DNA from: JANNVK01 sp031414415
Lineage (GTDB): Bacteria > Acidobacteriota > Blastocatellia > Pyrinomonadales > Pyrinomonadaceae
Direction of reading: 5' to 3'
NCBI GenBank assembly: GCA_031414415.1
Contig: JANNVK010000004.1
Location: forward strand, 1-64,000
Length of the DNA stretch: 64,000 nucleotides
The translations under genes and the position numbers were made by a program. The notes beneath the pieces were generated by a model. It searched no databases. It had not been told where the DNA came from and was given only the letters and a program-made list of their open reading frames with translations. Below are positions 1-8,918 of the stretch, piece after piece; the first letter of the stretch is position 1; each line of letters starts with the position of its first letter.

Positions 1-2234
1 GCCGAAACGCGATACCAACCGTCTCGTTTGACGTGGAATTTCGCTCCGGCGTTTATAGCGTTTATAGCGTTTGTAGCGTTTGTAGCGTTTGTAGCGTTTG
101 CAGAGTTGCGGAGTTTTGAAGTTTTACTTCTTGACTCGCTCGACTCAACAGACTCGACCGACTCAAAAGACTCGACCGACTCGACAGACTCGCCCGACTC
201 AATAGACTCGAGAGATTTGCTTGATTCTCGTGAACCGAATTTCGAAGTGTCAGCATCTCTCGGAGCATTTGAACCATGGAAAGTTGAATTGCCAGAAAGG
301 TCTAAATCTTCGACGAAATAGACAGCACCTTTTGACGGATTTCTGTCAATAAATCGATACGCCTCGCCCGTCGCTTCCATCATCGCCGAACCGCGAAGTG
401 CTGAACCCGCAATCGGTGATTTGGTCAAAAGCTCTCGAACGCCATCAATTTCTCGATAAACATTAAATCCTAAATTGTTCGTCTCCGCACCGGTTTCCCA
501 CGTCACGACTGTTAATTTGCCATCTGAAATAACATCAAACGACTCCATTTTGACCGCCGTCGGTGATGTGATAAATCCAAAATCGACTGTCACATTGGCA
601 GTTGTTCCGTCTGCATCATTAAATCCAGATTCAAATCGCGGTGTTAAAACCACAATCGGCGAAACGGTGAATGGAGCAAATGCACCTGCACCTGGATCAC
701 CATTATCGTCAAGATCGATCAAGTCATCGTTGGTATTTGTCGGGGTCGAAGAGTTAGTCGGACTTGCAATAACAACCACTCGATAGCTTCCGGCAGTCAA
801 CCCACGGAATCTGTATGTTCCAGTTCCATCAGTCAAAACTCCGCCATTTGCATCATCAGCCGTCCCAAGTATTCCATCTAGTCCAACCGGAATTTCTACT
901 CCCAAGTCGTTATAAACTCGCACCCGAACTCCAGAAATCCCAGCCTCTGTCCCAGCCTGAATCCCGTTGTTATTCCCACCACCGCCAGCTCCCGTATCCA
1001 ACCAGACCGTCCCGCACAAACACAACTCGTAAAACCCAAAATCAACCGTCATATCGGCACGTGTGTCAGCAGAACCTTGTCCTGAAAACGAACCGGAACT
1101 AGCGACATCAGTTTCAGATGCAGGTTCAGTAGAAGCTGGTCCTAACGTAACAACATCAGACGAAACGCCCGCAGTTCTTGGAGCAGCAGGATTACTGCCG
1201 TCATAAGAAATTGGGTCAATACCATTTTCGCCCGATAAGGAAGCGGTTGAATCTGTGTCAGTTGTAACATTTCCAGTAGTGCTTGCGTATGCCGAAAGCA
1301 CGCCGCCATCGGCAAAATTTAATGAATTTACGCGAACTTTGTAATCGCCAGCAAATAAACCATCGAAACGATAATAACCATTGGCATCAGTTGCTAGAGT
1401 ATATGGTTGAATTCCGTTTCCGTTATTATCATCAATGTCAAAAATTGAATTGTCGCTATTTAAAAGTGTTACTGAAACGCCTGATATTCCTACCTCTGGA
1501 GCGTCAATTTGTCCATTATTATTTGTGTCATACCAAACTCGATTTCCAAGTGAATAAGTTGCGGTTGGAACCGGATTTGAAGCAAATGTGCCAGATCCAG
1601 CTGCGGCGAAACTATCTAAGAAGTTTCCCGCACCTTGTGCAAAATTTGGAGAAACTGAAGAAAAGCTGAGTGCCGCGTTTCTTGCAGTTGTCGTTCGAAA
1701 ATTGATAAAATCTGAGGTGAAAACAACATTATGGTCAGGTGTTGTTGCTGAGAATGAAGCTGATTGTCCGAGGTTTGTGCCAGAAATCGCGGGCATACTT
1801 GTAGCAGTTGAAATAGTTGCAGTTAGCAAATTAGTTCGCGTTCCAGTACCAACTGAGGCAGGACTGTCTCTGGTAATAGTAATTACGGTTACAGCGTTAA
1901 ACGGCTGCGACAGAGTGGTTCCGTTGATTAAACTTGGTTCTGTGGTTGTCGTAGTGATAAAAAGATGAGCATCTTGAATCGGTATAAGTGATGGATCTAA
2001 ACCCAGAATCGTGCCCGCATATTTAAAAACAACTGGCGAACCGCCGCCTATGGTGCTAAATGATCCGCTCAAACCGCTGTTGTTGATAAACGTAAAGTCC
2101 TGAGTAAGATTTATTTCAAAAAACTGAGCAAAAGTAGTTGTTTGAGCATAAGTTGTTTGAGCTATCAAAAAAACTAGGCAAAAAGCTAGTCCAACAAACA
2201 GATATTGTTTTTTCACAAAATGTAATTTATTCAT
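1..2234 (-). CDS. Secreted SdrD-B-like repeat protein (5' part; runs off the window)
   Basis: Reading the minus strand from an ATG at 2234 gives one open frame of about 744 codons to base 1 with no stop, so the gene continues beyond the window. The N-terminus is a signal peptide ending near TTYAQ. Next comes a beta-rich region with a DUF11/choice-of-anchor look. Two SdrD-B/Cna-B-like modules follow, marked by YSLGNRVWYDTNNNGQID and by CGTVWLDTGAGGGNN, each with Asp/Asn-rich stretches of the calcium-binding kind and a closing FGFYE or FGFI. After a WETGAETNNLGFNVYRE segment there is a Glu-Ser repeat stretch, an Asn-Ala-Thr stretch and a tail with RDGWYRVS, which resembles the region before C25 (gingipain-like) peptidases. 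Probably a surface or secreted protein. The downstream function is not visible. Plus-strand open frames here are antisense shadows. Confidence 0.75.
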   Translation of the reverse strand, partial: MNKLHFVKKQYLFVGLAFCLVFLIAQTTYAQTTTFAQFFEINLTQDFTFINNSGLSGSFSTIGGGSPVVFKYAGTILGLDPSLIPIQDAHLFITTTTTEPSLINGTTLSQPFNAVTVITITRDSPASVGTGTRTNLLTATISTATSMPAISGTNLGQSASFSATTPDHNVVFTSDFINFRTTTARNAALSFSSVSPNFAQGAGNFLDSFAAAGSGTFASNPVPTATYSLGNRVWYDTNNNGQIDAPEVGISGVSVTLLNSDNSIFDIDDNNGNGIQPYTLATDANGYYRFDGLFAGDYKVRVNSLNFADGGVLSAYASTTGNVTTDTDSTASLSGENGIDPISYDGSNPAAPRTAGVSSDVVTLGPASTEPASETDVASSGSFSGQGSADTRADMTVDFGFYELCLCGTVWLDTGAGGGGNNNGIQAGTEAGISGVRVRVYNDLGVEIPVGLDGILGTADDANGGVLTDGTGTYRFRGLTAGSYRVVVIASPTNSSTPTNTNDDLIDLDDNGDPGAGAFAPFTVSPIVVLTPRFESGFNDADGTTANVTVDFGFITSPTAVKMESFDVISDGKLTVVTWETGAETNNLGFNVYREIDGVRELLTKSPIAGSALRGSAMMEATGEAYRFIDRNPSKGAVYFVEDLDLSGNSTFHGSNAPRDADTSKFGSRESSKSLESIESGESVESVESFESVESVESSESRSKTSKLRNSANATNATNATNAINAINAGAKFHVKRDGWYRVS
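46..102. repeat. 9-bp in-frame tandem repeat (gcgtttgta type)
   Basis: About six copies of a 9-bp unit lie head to tail. On the minus strand they encode Asn-Ala-Thr / Asn-Ala-Ile triplets inside the secreted SdrD-B-like protein, so the reading frame survives unit gain or loss. Confidence 0.8.
130..212. repeat. In-frame Glu-Ser-Val tandem repeat
   Basis: The gactcg/gactca hexamer recurs about every 9 bp. On the minus strand it encodes a run of Glu-Ser-Val and Glu-Ser-Phe units in the same secreted protein. Probably a flexible acidic linker and a hypervariable tract. Confidence 0.75.
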
Positions 2235-2685
2235 TTTTATCCTTGTTAAGTCTTGAAAAGTTATATTTTTTCGAGGTGTTTCAAATTCAATCTACTTTTT
2301 TGATTGTTGTTTTGAGATGCTGAGATATTTGTAGAATTAATTGAGTTTTTTCGAAAAAATTGGGGAAATCAATTTTGGTGTTAAATGCTGAAATAAAAAG
2401 AGAATTTTTTTTCAATAATCAGGCTTGATTAGAAAAAAAATGTCTTCAGGTCACAAAAACGAAAATTGATGGAGTTTTGGAAGTCATTTCAAACGAATAA
2501 ATAGCAATTGTATTTGTTCGTTTGAATGCTCAAAAATAGTGATGGAGAAGTATTTTTGGTATAACGTTTGGGAGTTATATTTAAAATATACTAACATTGT
2601 ATAACAAAGTCAATGTAATTTTTTTTATGAAGTTTAGCTAAATAGTGATTAGTAAATTACACAAAATTTCAATAAAAAATTGGGG
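2235..2685. other. AT-rich intergenic region
   Basis: About 450 bases with no convincing gene. It separates the start of the SdrD-B-like gene from the stop of the upstream VWA gene, both on the minus strand. It is very AT-rich and should hold the promoter of the SdrD-B-like gene, but I cannot fix a single -10/-35 pair. Confidence 0.5.
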
Positions 2686-3921
2686 TTATTTTTTGGGATT
2701 CGAAAAAAACGGACGATGTTGGACAATATATTCTTTTTCGTCTGTTTTTCCATCGCCATTGACATCAACTTTTACTTCGAGTTTGTTCTTTTTGCCGTCT
2801 TTTGGTTTTTCAGAAGCGTCATAGGCAATGCTGTATTGATTGCGTAATAAAGCATTAATGTTTCGCAGTGCATCAGGAACTTCACTTTCGAAAGTAATTG
2901 GTTGGTGCATTCCGCCTGATTCTTTGGCGAAAGTGTTCATCGTATTTTGTGCTTGCTGGAAGGTTAATCTGCCAGGAAATCCTGAAATATCATCAAGTGC
3001 AGGTAAGCGATCTTCAAATCGTTTGAAAAATATATTTCCGGTGCTAATTAGATAAATCGGAATTCCAGCCTCCTGAATAATTCGTCTAATTTCATCGTAT
3101 CTTGTTCTGCTGAATGTATCTATGCCCGAAGCGACAACGATTAACGCACGTCGTTTTGCTTTTACCGCAACCATTCCGCCATAATTTGCAAATTTTTCTT
3201 TTGAATTTTCTAAAACGACCGTGTCGCCTTTGCCTCCAACGAGTGCAAATTTTATTGCGTCGAACAAATTATTTTCTCGAAATGCCGGACTATTTCTCAA
3301 CAATAAATTAATAGTGTCTTGAATCCGACGCGGATCGTTGGTGAAATCTGTCAAAGGAGTTGGGCGTAAATCGAACGCGATGACAGAGGCATAATCGTTT
3401 GGTGGTTTAATAAAATTAGTTAAAAAATAAGCAACTGGACGAATAACTTCAAGTTTACCAGATTCGAATCCGCCATTGCCTAAACTGCCAAAAATCTCCG
3501 ACCATTTGCTGTATTCCATTACTAAGCTAACAGTTATCGGAGCCTCAGGTGTCGCAAAATTACTTATTTCTTGCTTAATTCCGTTTTCGTAAACAGTAAA
3601 ATTTTCTTTTTTTAGCCCAGTTATTATTTGTCCAGATTTTTTGTTAAAAACAACTGCGTCAACATTTACGATATTTGTCGCAATTGTTAAGACTTCGGTG
3701 TCTTGAATGGCATTTTTTGTTTCCTCATCTTGACGTTTTTTTTCTTCATCAGCTTTTCGTTCGGCATCATTTTTATTGAGGTCTGGACGTTCATTCTTTT
3801 TATCGCTACCTTTTGGAGTTTCGGTCGGCTTTTGCGGACGCGATTGGGCAAATGAAACAAGATTTAAACTTGAAATAATTAAAACTGAGACAAAACATCT
3901 GAAAAAACTTCTTTTTAGCAT
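2686..3921 (-). CDS. VWA domain secreted protein (VWFA-related, Acidobacterial type)
   Basis: About 411 residues from the ATG at 3921. A TTG ten codons upstream is possible but would put extra hydrophobic residues before the basic MLKRSFF start. A signal peptide ends near VSFAQ. Residues about 27-70 are a Lys/Glu/Asp-rich linker. The IVNVDAVVFNKKSG and GLKKENFTVYENG segments are typical of the VWFA-related family common in Acidobacteria, followed by a VWA fold. The usual DxSxS metal site appears degenerate (MEYSKWSE), so metal-dependent adhesion is uncertain. C-terminal text such as LRNQYSIAYDAS is also typical of the family. The role is unknown; these proteins are thought to act at the cell surface. 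Confidence 0.85.
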   Translation of the reverse strand: MLKRSFFRCFVSVLIISSLNLVSFAQSRPQKPTETPKGSDKKNERPDLNKNDAERKADEEKKRQDEETKNAIQDTEVLTIATNIVNVDAVVFNKKSGQIITGLKKENFTVYENGIKQEISNFATPEAPITVSLVMEYSKWSEIFGSLGNGGFESGKLEVIRPVAYFLTNFIKPPNDYASVIAFDLRPTPLTDFTNDPRRIQDTINLLLRNSPAFRENNLFDAIKFALVGGKGDTVVLENSKEKFANYGGMVAVKAKRRALIVVASGIDTFSRTRYDEIRRIIQEAGIPIYLISTGNIFFKRFEDRLPALDDISGFPGRLTFQQAQNTMNTFAKESGGMHQPITFESEVPDALRNINALLRNQYSIAYDASEKPKDGKKNKLEVKVDVNGDGKTDEKEYIVQHRPFFSNPKK

Positions 3922-4033
3922 AAGTAAACACATCCAAAATACAATCTGCAATATTCTTTAGATTCTGATTTTGTGCATTTAGTTGGAATAAAGCAAGGAA
4001 AAACTAGATATTCGCAAAAGAAAAGTCGCTAGG

Positions 4034-4107
4034 AATTCAAAAATCCAGATTTCGAATAACAAATTAGCAACAAGCAATTTGAAATATGAAATCTGGATTT
4101 TGAAATT
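4034..4107. repeat. Palindromic intergenic repeat (aaatccagattt type)
   Basis: A left arm around 4034-4056 and a right arm around 4081-4107 are near-perfect reverse complements centred on aaatccagattt, with a loop of about 25 bases. The repeat lies just downstream of the LecA-like gene stop, so its hairpin could also help end transcription. Confidence 0.7.
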
Positions 4108-4120
4108 TAGAAGTTGAAAT

Positions 4121-4996
4121 CTATTTATAAATCGTCGGATCAATCTCGATGTTTACATCAAATGCACCGGAATTGTCATTAAGATTTCCTTCGTTTATAC
4201 CGAGAAATAAAACGCCATCTCTTTGTGCAACAAATTCACGTGATGAGCCGACGAAAATAAAATCATTATTGTCATCACCGACAACGACAATTAATCCGCC
4301 GGTTGCTTCATCTTTCTTCAATTTACTTGAATCAGTTAAAGAAGCAACGCCTTCTGGAGTCGCAAATCTTCCACCACCGAGCGAGATTCGCCCAGAACCT
4401 GTGATACGAATTCGTTGACCTTTTTTGACAACCCAACCCGAATTTGTCCAGCCGTTTGCGGTGTTGTCGGCTAAAACTTTGACGTTTACTGTTATTGGTT
4501 TTGTGCGTGAAGTTGAACCGCCGAGAGTGTCGCCGCCCGAAGAAATATTTGAATTTGCAGGTTTTGTTGGAACAGATTTGTTGCTGTTCATTGATGTGTT
4601 AGCGTTTGTGTTATCAGTCGAGGTATTTCTATTTCTGCCAACAACAATCACATTTGGATTGTTAGAAGTGTTTGTTGAGGTGTTTGAATTTGAACTAACC
4701 GGCGTGTTTGTAACAGTTACACGCGGATTAGATGTAGAAGTGTTTGAAGCCGGTATAGAAACAACAGGAGCTTCAAATTCTATTTTTTCAACTTCATCAG
4801 CAAAAAAAGACATCTGTCTTTCGCGTGTTCCTTCACCGATTATCACAATAAATTTGCCGTCTTTAAACCCTATAACTCTTCCTTTGACAACACTTCCATC
4901 TTTCAAACGGATTGTGTCTGCAAATGCAGCAAAGCTAAAAGTGAATAACAATACGAGTGATAAAACTGTGCGAGCAAAGATTGGCAATTTAAACAT
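4121..4996 (-). CDS. Secreted protein with N-terminal SH3-like and C-terminal LecA (PA-IL)-like domain
   Basis: The start at 4996 is chosen because CGGAGA lies about 7 bases upstream; a TTG at 5014 is the longer alternative. A signal peptide ends near AAFAD. Residues about 27-75 (TIRLKDGSVVKGRVIGF) look like a small beta-barrel Sm/SH3-type module. Residues about 80-165 are an Asn/Thr/Ser-rich linker with the word NTS repeated. The C-terminal ~120 residues carry GLIVVVGDD, FLGINEGNLNDNSGAFDV and related motifs that match the PA-IL galactose-lectin-like fold. In P. aeruginosa LecA this loop region binds calcium and galactose. Sugar binding here is an inference. Probably periplasmic or surface-located. 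Confidence 0.75.
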   Translation of the reverse strand: MFKLPIFARTVLSLVLLFTFSFAAFADTIRLKDGSVVKGRVIGFKDGKFIVIIGEGTRERQMSFFADEVEKIEFEAPVVSIPASNTSTSNPRVTVTNTPVSSNSNTSTNTSNNPNVIVVGRNRNTSTDNTNANTSMNSNKSVPTKPANSNISSGGDTLGGSTSRTKPITVNVKVLADNTANGWTNSGWVVKKGQRIRITGSGRISLGGGRFATPEGVASLTDSSKLKKDEATGGLIVVVGDDNNDFIFVGSSREFVAQRDGVLFLGINEGNLNDNSGAFDVNIEIDPTIYK

Positions 4997-5159
4997 ATTT
5001 TTTCTCCGAAACAAGGGAATGTAAAGCTACTTAATGAGCTAAATTGTAGATGAAACTAATTTTTGCAGGGTTGTATATCTTTTGAGTGTGTCTCAAATAC
5101 TTTTTCCATTATACACAAAAGCCAAATATTATTGCAATCACATTTTTTTCAACTCAAAA

Positions 5160-5188
5160 TTGCAAGTGAATATGAAACAATGTTATAA
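5160..5188 (+). promoter_or_regulatory. Possible sigma70-like promoter upstream of the NTF2-like gene
   Basis: TTGCAA, then a 17-base gap, then TTATAA, about 20 bases before the ATG at 5208. The region is AT-rich, so chance matches are likely. Confidence 0.3.
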
Positions 5189-5207
5189 AAGTATAACAAT
5201 TGAATTT

Positions 5208-5636
5208 ATGGAAAATTTTGTTGAAAATTCGCACAATCATTTTCAAGATGTCATCAATAAACGCATCGAAAATATCATCGATCATTACACAAATTCGGAA
5301 GAATTATTAGTGTTTGTCGAAGGTCCGCGTTGGGTTACACACGGTTTTGAAAAGGTGAGTAAAGGTTGGCGAGATTTTAACGATTCGCCGATTTCAGTAG
5401 AAAGTTGCGAATGGATTGAGTTTGAACCGATGGCAAAAGTTATTGGAGATTGCGGCGTAATTGCCGGAATTGTCGAGATGAAAGTTAATATCAATGGCAA
5501 TATAAAATTGATAAAATTTCGCGGAACTTTCGTAATGCAAAAAGAAGCTGACGGAAAATGGCGGATTTTTCACGAGCATTTTTCGCAACCAGCGGAAAAT
5601 CCGTATGGAATTGGCGATTGGCTCAAAAGTAGTTGA
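5208..5636 (+). CDS. NTF2-like / SnoaL-like small protein
   Basis: About 142 residues if it starts at MENFVENSHNHF. Longer in-frame starts exist at 5172 and 5082, but the residues they add look like translated promoter DNA. The pattern of an N-terminal helix, a basic W and GW region, then alternating beta strands ending in GKWRIFHEHFS is typical of the NTF2/SnoaL fold, as in DUF4440-type proteins. It ends 35 bases before the acyl-CoA synthetase start, so the two may be co-transcribed. Function unknown. Confidence 0.65.
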   Translation: MENFVENSHNHFQDVINKRIENIIDHYTNSEELLVFVEGPRWVTHGFEKVSKGWRDFNDSPISVESCEWIEFEPMAKVIGDCGVIAGIVEMKVNINGNIKLIKFRGTFVMQKEADGKWRIFHEHFSQPAENPYGIGDWLKSS

Positions 5637-5671
5637 GGAAGTTTTGAAAGTTTAGGAGGTTTAGGAAGTGA

Positions 5672-7210
5672 ATGATTTTTGGTGGATTAACATCAGCAGG
5701 CGACCTTTTAGCACGCAACGCAAGAAATTTTCCAAACGATATTGGTTTAATTTTCGGCGATAAAAAATTTACTTGGAGAGAATTAGATAATCGGGCGAAA
5801 TCGTTTGCTAATTCGTTGCTTGAACTAGGTTTAGAACGCGGCGACAGAGTTGCGATTTACGCAAAAAACTCGAATCAATGGGTTGAAGCATTGTTTGGAT
5901 TAGCACAAGTCGGTTTGGTTTCGGTCACGGTAAATTATCGTCTGACCGCGAATGAAGTTGCATTTATCGTCGAAAATTCGGGTGCAAAAGCGATTGTTTG
6001 CGATGAATCAACTGAACAGAATTCGCGAGAAATTAAAGAGAAAGTTTCGGAATTAAAACACATAATAAATCCGCAGTTGTTTGAAAACTTAGTCGAGAAA
6101 AACAAATCCGCAATCTGCAATCCGCATTCCGCAATCGGAAGCGAAGCCGCAATGATTCTCTACACTTCCGGCACAACAGGTTTTCCGAAAGGTGCGATTT
6201 ACAGTCATTATTCACTTTTGGTTGGGATGTTGGTTCACGTTCACGCGATCGCAAGTCGGCAAACTCATCGGGTAATGTTGCCGTCGCCTCTGTATTCGGC
6301 GGCGGGAATTGCGGGAATTTATTGTGCGGTTTATGTCGGTTCGCAAATTTCGTTGATAAATTATGATGTCGAAACGGCTTGCCAAACTATTGAACGCGAC
6401 CGAATCACGTTTACGAATCTTGTGCCGACGACAATTCAGATGCTTCTGGCTTCTGACGTTTCAAAAAAATACGACCTAAGTTCGCTTGAAGTCTTGCTTT
6501 ACGGTGGTTCACCGATTCCCGAACCTGTTTTGCGTGAGGCGATGCAACGCTTTCCGAAATGCGGTTTCAGGCAGACATTTGCGACAACTGAAACAGGTTG
6601 TGCGGGAACAGTTTTAGAGCCGAGTGAGCATCGTTTAGCACTCGAAAATGTTGAAAAGAAACATCTTTTGCAATCGTGCGGACGACCACAGACGAATGTT
6701 GATGTAAACATTGTGGACGAAGATTGGAACTTTTTGCCTGCGGATGAAGTCGGCGAAATTGCCATTCGCACCGAAGCAAATATGGTCGGATATTGGAATA
6801 ACGATGTGGCGACAGAGCGAACTGTGCGAAACGGCTGGCTTCGGACAGGCGATATGGCTCGAATGGATTTGGACGGTTATTTGTATCTGGTTGACCGCAA
6901 AAACGATATGATTGTCTCAGGTGCGTTGAATGTTTATCCGTCTGAAGTCGAACGAATTTTGCAGGAGCATCCAAGTATTTTTGAAGTCGCAGTTATCGGC
7001 GTTCCAAGCGAGAAATGGGGAGAAGAAGTCAAGGCGGTTGTGGTTTTGAAAGACGGCGAAAATATTTCGGAAAGTGAAATAATTCAATTTTGCGAACGTA
7101 AATTAGCAGGTTTCAAAAAGCCGAAAACGGTTGAATTTATTGATAAATTACCGCGAAATTTGACGGGGAAGATTTTGAAAAAGGAATTGCGAGAAAGGTT
7201 TAACAAATAA
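5672..7210 (+). CDS. Acyl-CoA synthetase (class I AMP-forming ligase)
   Basis: 512 residues, normal length for the ANL superfamily. The ATP-binding loop YTSGTTGFPKG is at about residues 163-174. The A8 hinge region TGDMARMDLDGYLYLVDRKNDMI is near 392-414. The C-terminal catalytic-lysine segment LTGKILKKEL is near 497. It should adenylate a carboxylic acid and transfer it to CoA; the substrate cannot be told. AGGAGG and AGGAAG lie within 18 bases of the start. It leads the catabolic cluster. Around residue 150 there is an 11-residue stretch (SAICNPHSAIG) that looks like an in-frame repeat insertion. Confidence 0.9.
   Translation: MIFGGLTSAGDLLARNARNFPNDIGLIFGDKKFTWRELDNRAKSFANSLLELGLERGDRVAIYAKNSNQWVEALFGLAQVGLVSVTVNYRLTANEVAFIVENSGAKAIVCDESTEQNSREIKEKVSELKHIINPQLFENLVEKNKSAICNPHSAIGSEAAMILYTSGTTGFPKGAIYSHYSLLVGMLVHVHAIASRQTHRVMLPSPLYSAAGIAGIYCAVYVGSQISLINYDVETACQTIERDRITFTNLVPTTIQMLLASDVSKKYDLSSLEVLLYGGSPIPEPVLREAMQRFPKCGFRQTFATTETGCAGTVLEPSEHRLALENVEKKHLLQSCGRPQTNVDVNIVDEDWNFLPADEVGEIAIRTEANMVGYWNNDVATERTVRNGWLRTGDMARMDLDGYLYLVDRKNDMIVSGALNVYPSEVERILQEHPSIFEVAVIGVPSEKWGEEVKAVVVLKDGENISESEIIQFCERKLAGFKKPKTVEFIDKLPRNLTGKILKKELRERFNK
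6105..6140. repeat. In-frame short repeat inside the acyl-CoA synthetase gene
   Basis: aatccgcaat / aatctgcaat / aatccgcatt units run head to tail. Such units are usually seen between genes. Here they are translated in frame between two structured parts of the enzyme. Confidence 0.5.
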
Positions 7211-7249
7211 TTTATTTGAGATTTTGACCGATAGTCTTGAGGAAAAAAT

Positions 7250-7942
7250 ATGGAATCACTTAAAAAAGCATTAAACGATTTGGAGATTATTTTAAAGCAA
7301 AATGCTCCTAACGTTTCAAATCGATTACAAAAAGGTTTGACCGGAAGTGAGTTAAAAAGACTTGTTAAGAAATTTTCTTGGGAATTACCTGAAGATATTT
7401 GTGAACTTTATGAATGGCACGACGGATTGTCGGCTCCAATGACACAGATGAGTTTAGTTGAAAGATTACTAAGGCAAAAAGACAAATGGCATGGCGAATT
7501 ATCGGGTAAAAATAACGAAATACATTTGAATTATCAAGGTAGGAATCTTACAGCAAAATTTATGCCTCTGGAATATGCTTTAGCCGGACATCGCCATTTA
7601 AAACTCGGACTTTGCAAACTTGATTTGCTTCCTGTTTTTGTGATGAGTGACGGTAAAATTAAGTATTATTGTATGCTTCGTTTGGATGAGAAAATTCCTG
7701 CTCTGTATTGTGCCGACGGAACAAAAGCACCTCCGAGAGGAATTGATGAAGCATTTTTGTCAACGCAAATCAAGTTTACCAAATTATCCGATTTTATCTT
7801 GCTTGTTTCCGAATGTGTGGAAAAAGCTATTAACGTTGATGTGGGAAACACAAAAAGCCAAATCAACAGTGAACTTATATACAAATTGAATTCACAACAA
7901 TTAGAACCAATATGTCATAAAGTTGGAGCTCAAAATATCTAA
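7250..7942 (+). CDS. SMI1/KNR4 (SUKH) family protein
   Basis: 230 residues. The segment LPEDICELYEWHDGL, preceded by an N-terminal helical region, is the hallmark of SMI1/KNR4 domains. In bacteria these are often immunity proteins against secreted or contact-delivered toxins, but many are of unknown role. No toxin gene is adjacent, and it sits between an acyl-CoA synthetase and an amidohydrolase with GAGG-like sequence before the ATG. Its AT-richness is somewhat higher than its neighbours, so it may be an insertion into the cluster. Function here is unknown. Confidence 0.65.
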   Translation: MESLKKALNDLEIILKQNAPNVSNRLQKGLTGSELKRLVKKFSWELPEDICELYEWHDGLSAPMTQMSLVERLLRQKDKWHGELSGKNNEIHLNYQGRNLTAKFMPLEYALAGHRHLKLGLCKLDLLPVFVMSDGKIKYYCMLRLDEKIPALYCADGTKAPPRGIDEAFLSTQIKFTKLSDFILLVSECVEKAINVDVGNTKSQINSELIYKLNSQQLEPICHKVGAQNI

Positions 7943-7975
7943 AGATTAATTGATATCAGAAATTATTTTTATTAA

Positions 7976-8824
7976 ATGACAAAAGCAATAGACATAGTCG
8001 TCAATCTTTGGACGAAAGAAATTACCGAGTGTTATCCGCCGGAGCTTGACCAATTTTGGGATTTGGTCGGGATTTTGGAGATGACGAAAAATGGAGTTAC
8101 GGTCGAAGAAGAATTGGCTTTGATGGACGAAGGCGGAATCGATAAAGGTCTGCTTGTGGCGACGACAGGTGCGGCGGTCGGCTCGAACATTTTCTTTGAA
8201 AAACCGTTTGAAAAAATCGCCGAAGTTTGTGCGGCACATCCTGATCGTTTCAAAGGAATCATCGGCGTAAATCCTTCGCAGATAATGAATTGGGTGCGGA
8301 AACTCGACGTTGCGGTCAAGGAATACGGATTTGTTGGGGCACATCTTTATCCGCATTGGTTTGGCGAACCGCCGGACAGCCGAGTTTATTATCCATTTTA
8401 TGCGAAATGTGCCGAACTCGGTGTGCCGATTCAGATTCAGGTCGGGCATTCGGCTCAATGGTTTTTGCGGACGGTTGCCGAACCGATCACGCTTGACCGC
8501 GTAGCGATTGACTTTCCCGAACTGAAAATTATCGGCATTCACATCGGTCATCCGTGGACTGAACAGATGATTTCGATGGCGTGGAAACATCCGAATGTTT
8601 TCATCGGAACGGACGCACATTTGCCGAAATATTGGGACAAGTCGTTGATTAAATTTATCAATTCTCGCGGACAAGACAAGGTTTTATTTGGCACAGATTA
8701 TCCCGTTGTCGGATTTAAACGAGCGATTGATGAGATTGATAAATTGGACTTGCGAGAAGGACCGAAGCGGAAATTGTTGGTTGATAATGCAGTGAGAGTT
8801 TATGGTTTAGAAGATTGGGCGTAG
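7976..8824 (+). CDS. Amidohydrolase-2 family metal-dependent hydrolase
   Basis: 282 residues, TIM-barrel type, related to ACMSD and 4-oxalomesaconate hydratase. Visible markers are GAHLYPHWFGEPPDS, IQIQVGHSA, IIGIHIGHPW and, near the end, FGTDYPV, which carries the metal-ligand Asp of this family. The first HxH motif near the N-terminus is not seen; the start reads IDIVVNLWTK, so the metal site may be unusual. Members decarboxylate or hydrolyse small cyclic or unsaturated acids. Fits a catabolic role with the enzymes downstream. Confidence 0.8.
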   Translation: MTKAIDIVVNLWTKEITECYPPELDQFWDLVGILEMTKNGVTVEEELALMDEGGIDKGLLVATTGAAVGSNIFFEKPFEKIAEVCAAHPDRFKGIIGVNPSQIMNWVRKLDVAVKEYGFVGAHLYPHWFGEPPDSRVYYPFYAKCAELGVPIQIQVGHSAQWFLRTVAEPITLDRVAIDFPELKIIGIHIGHPWTEQMISMAWKHPNVFIGTDAHLPKYWDKSLIKFINSRGQDKVLFGTDYPVVGFKRAIDEIDKLDLREGPKRKLLVDNAVRVYGLEDWA

Positions 8825-8869
8825 CGATTTAAGATTTTAGATTTGTGATTTTAGATTCTATGAAAAAAA

Positions 8870-8898
8870 CTCTGTGAACTCTGTGTCTCTGTAGTGAA
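8870..8898 (+). repeat. Single arm of the CACAGAGACACAGAG palindrome
   Basis: ctctgtgaactctgtgtctc followed by tgtagtgaa matches the right arm of the palindromes at 12081-12159 and 45011-45435, but no left arm is present. It lies 20 bases upstream of the next gene. Confidence 0.7.
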
Positions 8899-8918
8899 AA
8901 AAATTATAAAATAGAAAA

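Noticed and set aside
28..2323. Several plus-strand open frames in the first 2.3 kb
   Set aside because: They are antisense to one long minus-strand frame with signal peptide and SdrD-B motifs; their protein sequences are low-complexity or Gln/His/Leu-rich with no domains.
4425..5024. 199-codon plus-strand open frame
   Set aside because: Antisense to the LecA-like gene, which has a signal peptide, RBS and domain matches.
7250..7942. SUKH protein as immunity half of a toxin pair
   Set aside because: No toxin-like gene next to it; kept only as a family assignment.
7946..8674. 242-codon minus-strand open frame
   Set aside because: Fully antisense to the amidohydrolase; Arg/Phe/His-rich text with no recognisable motif.
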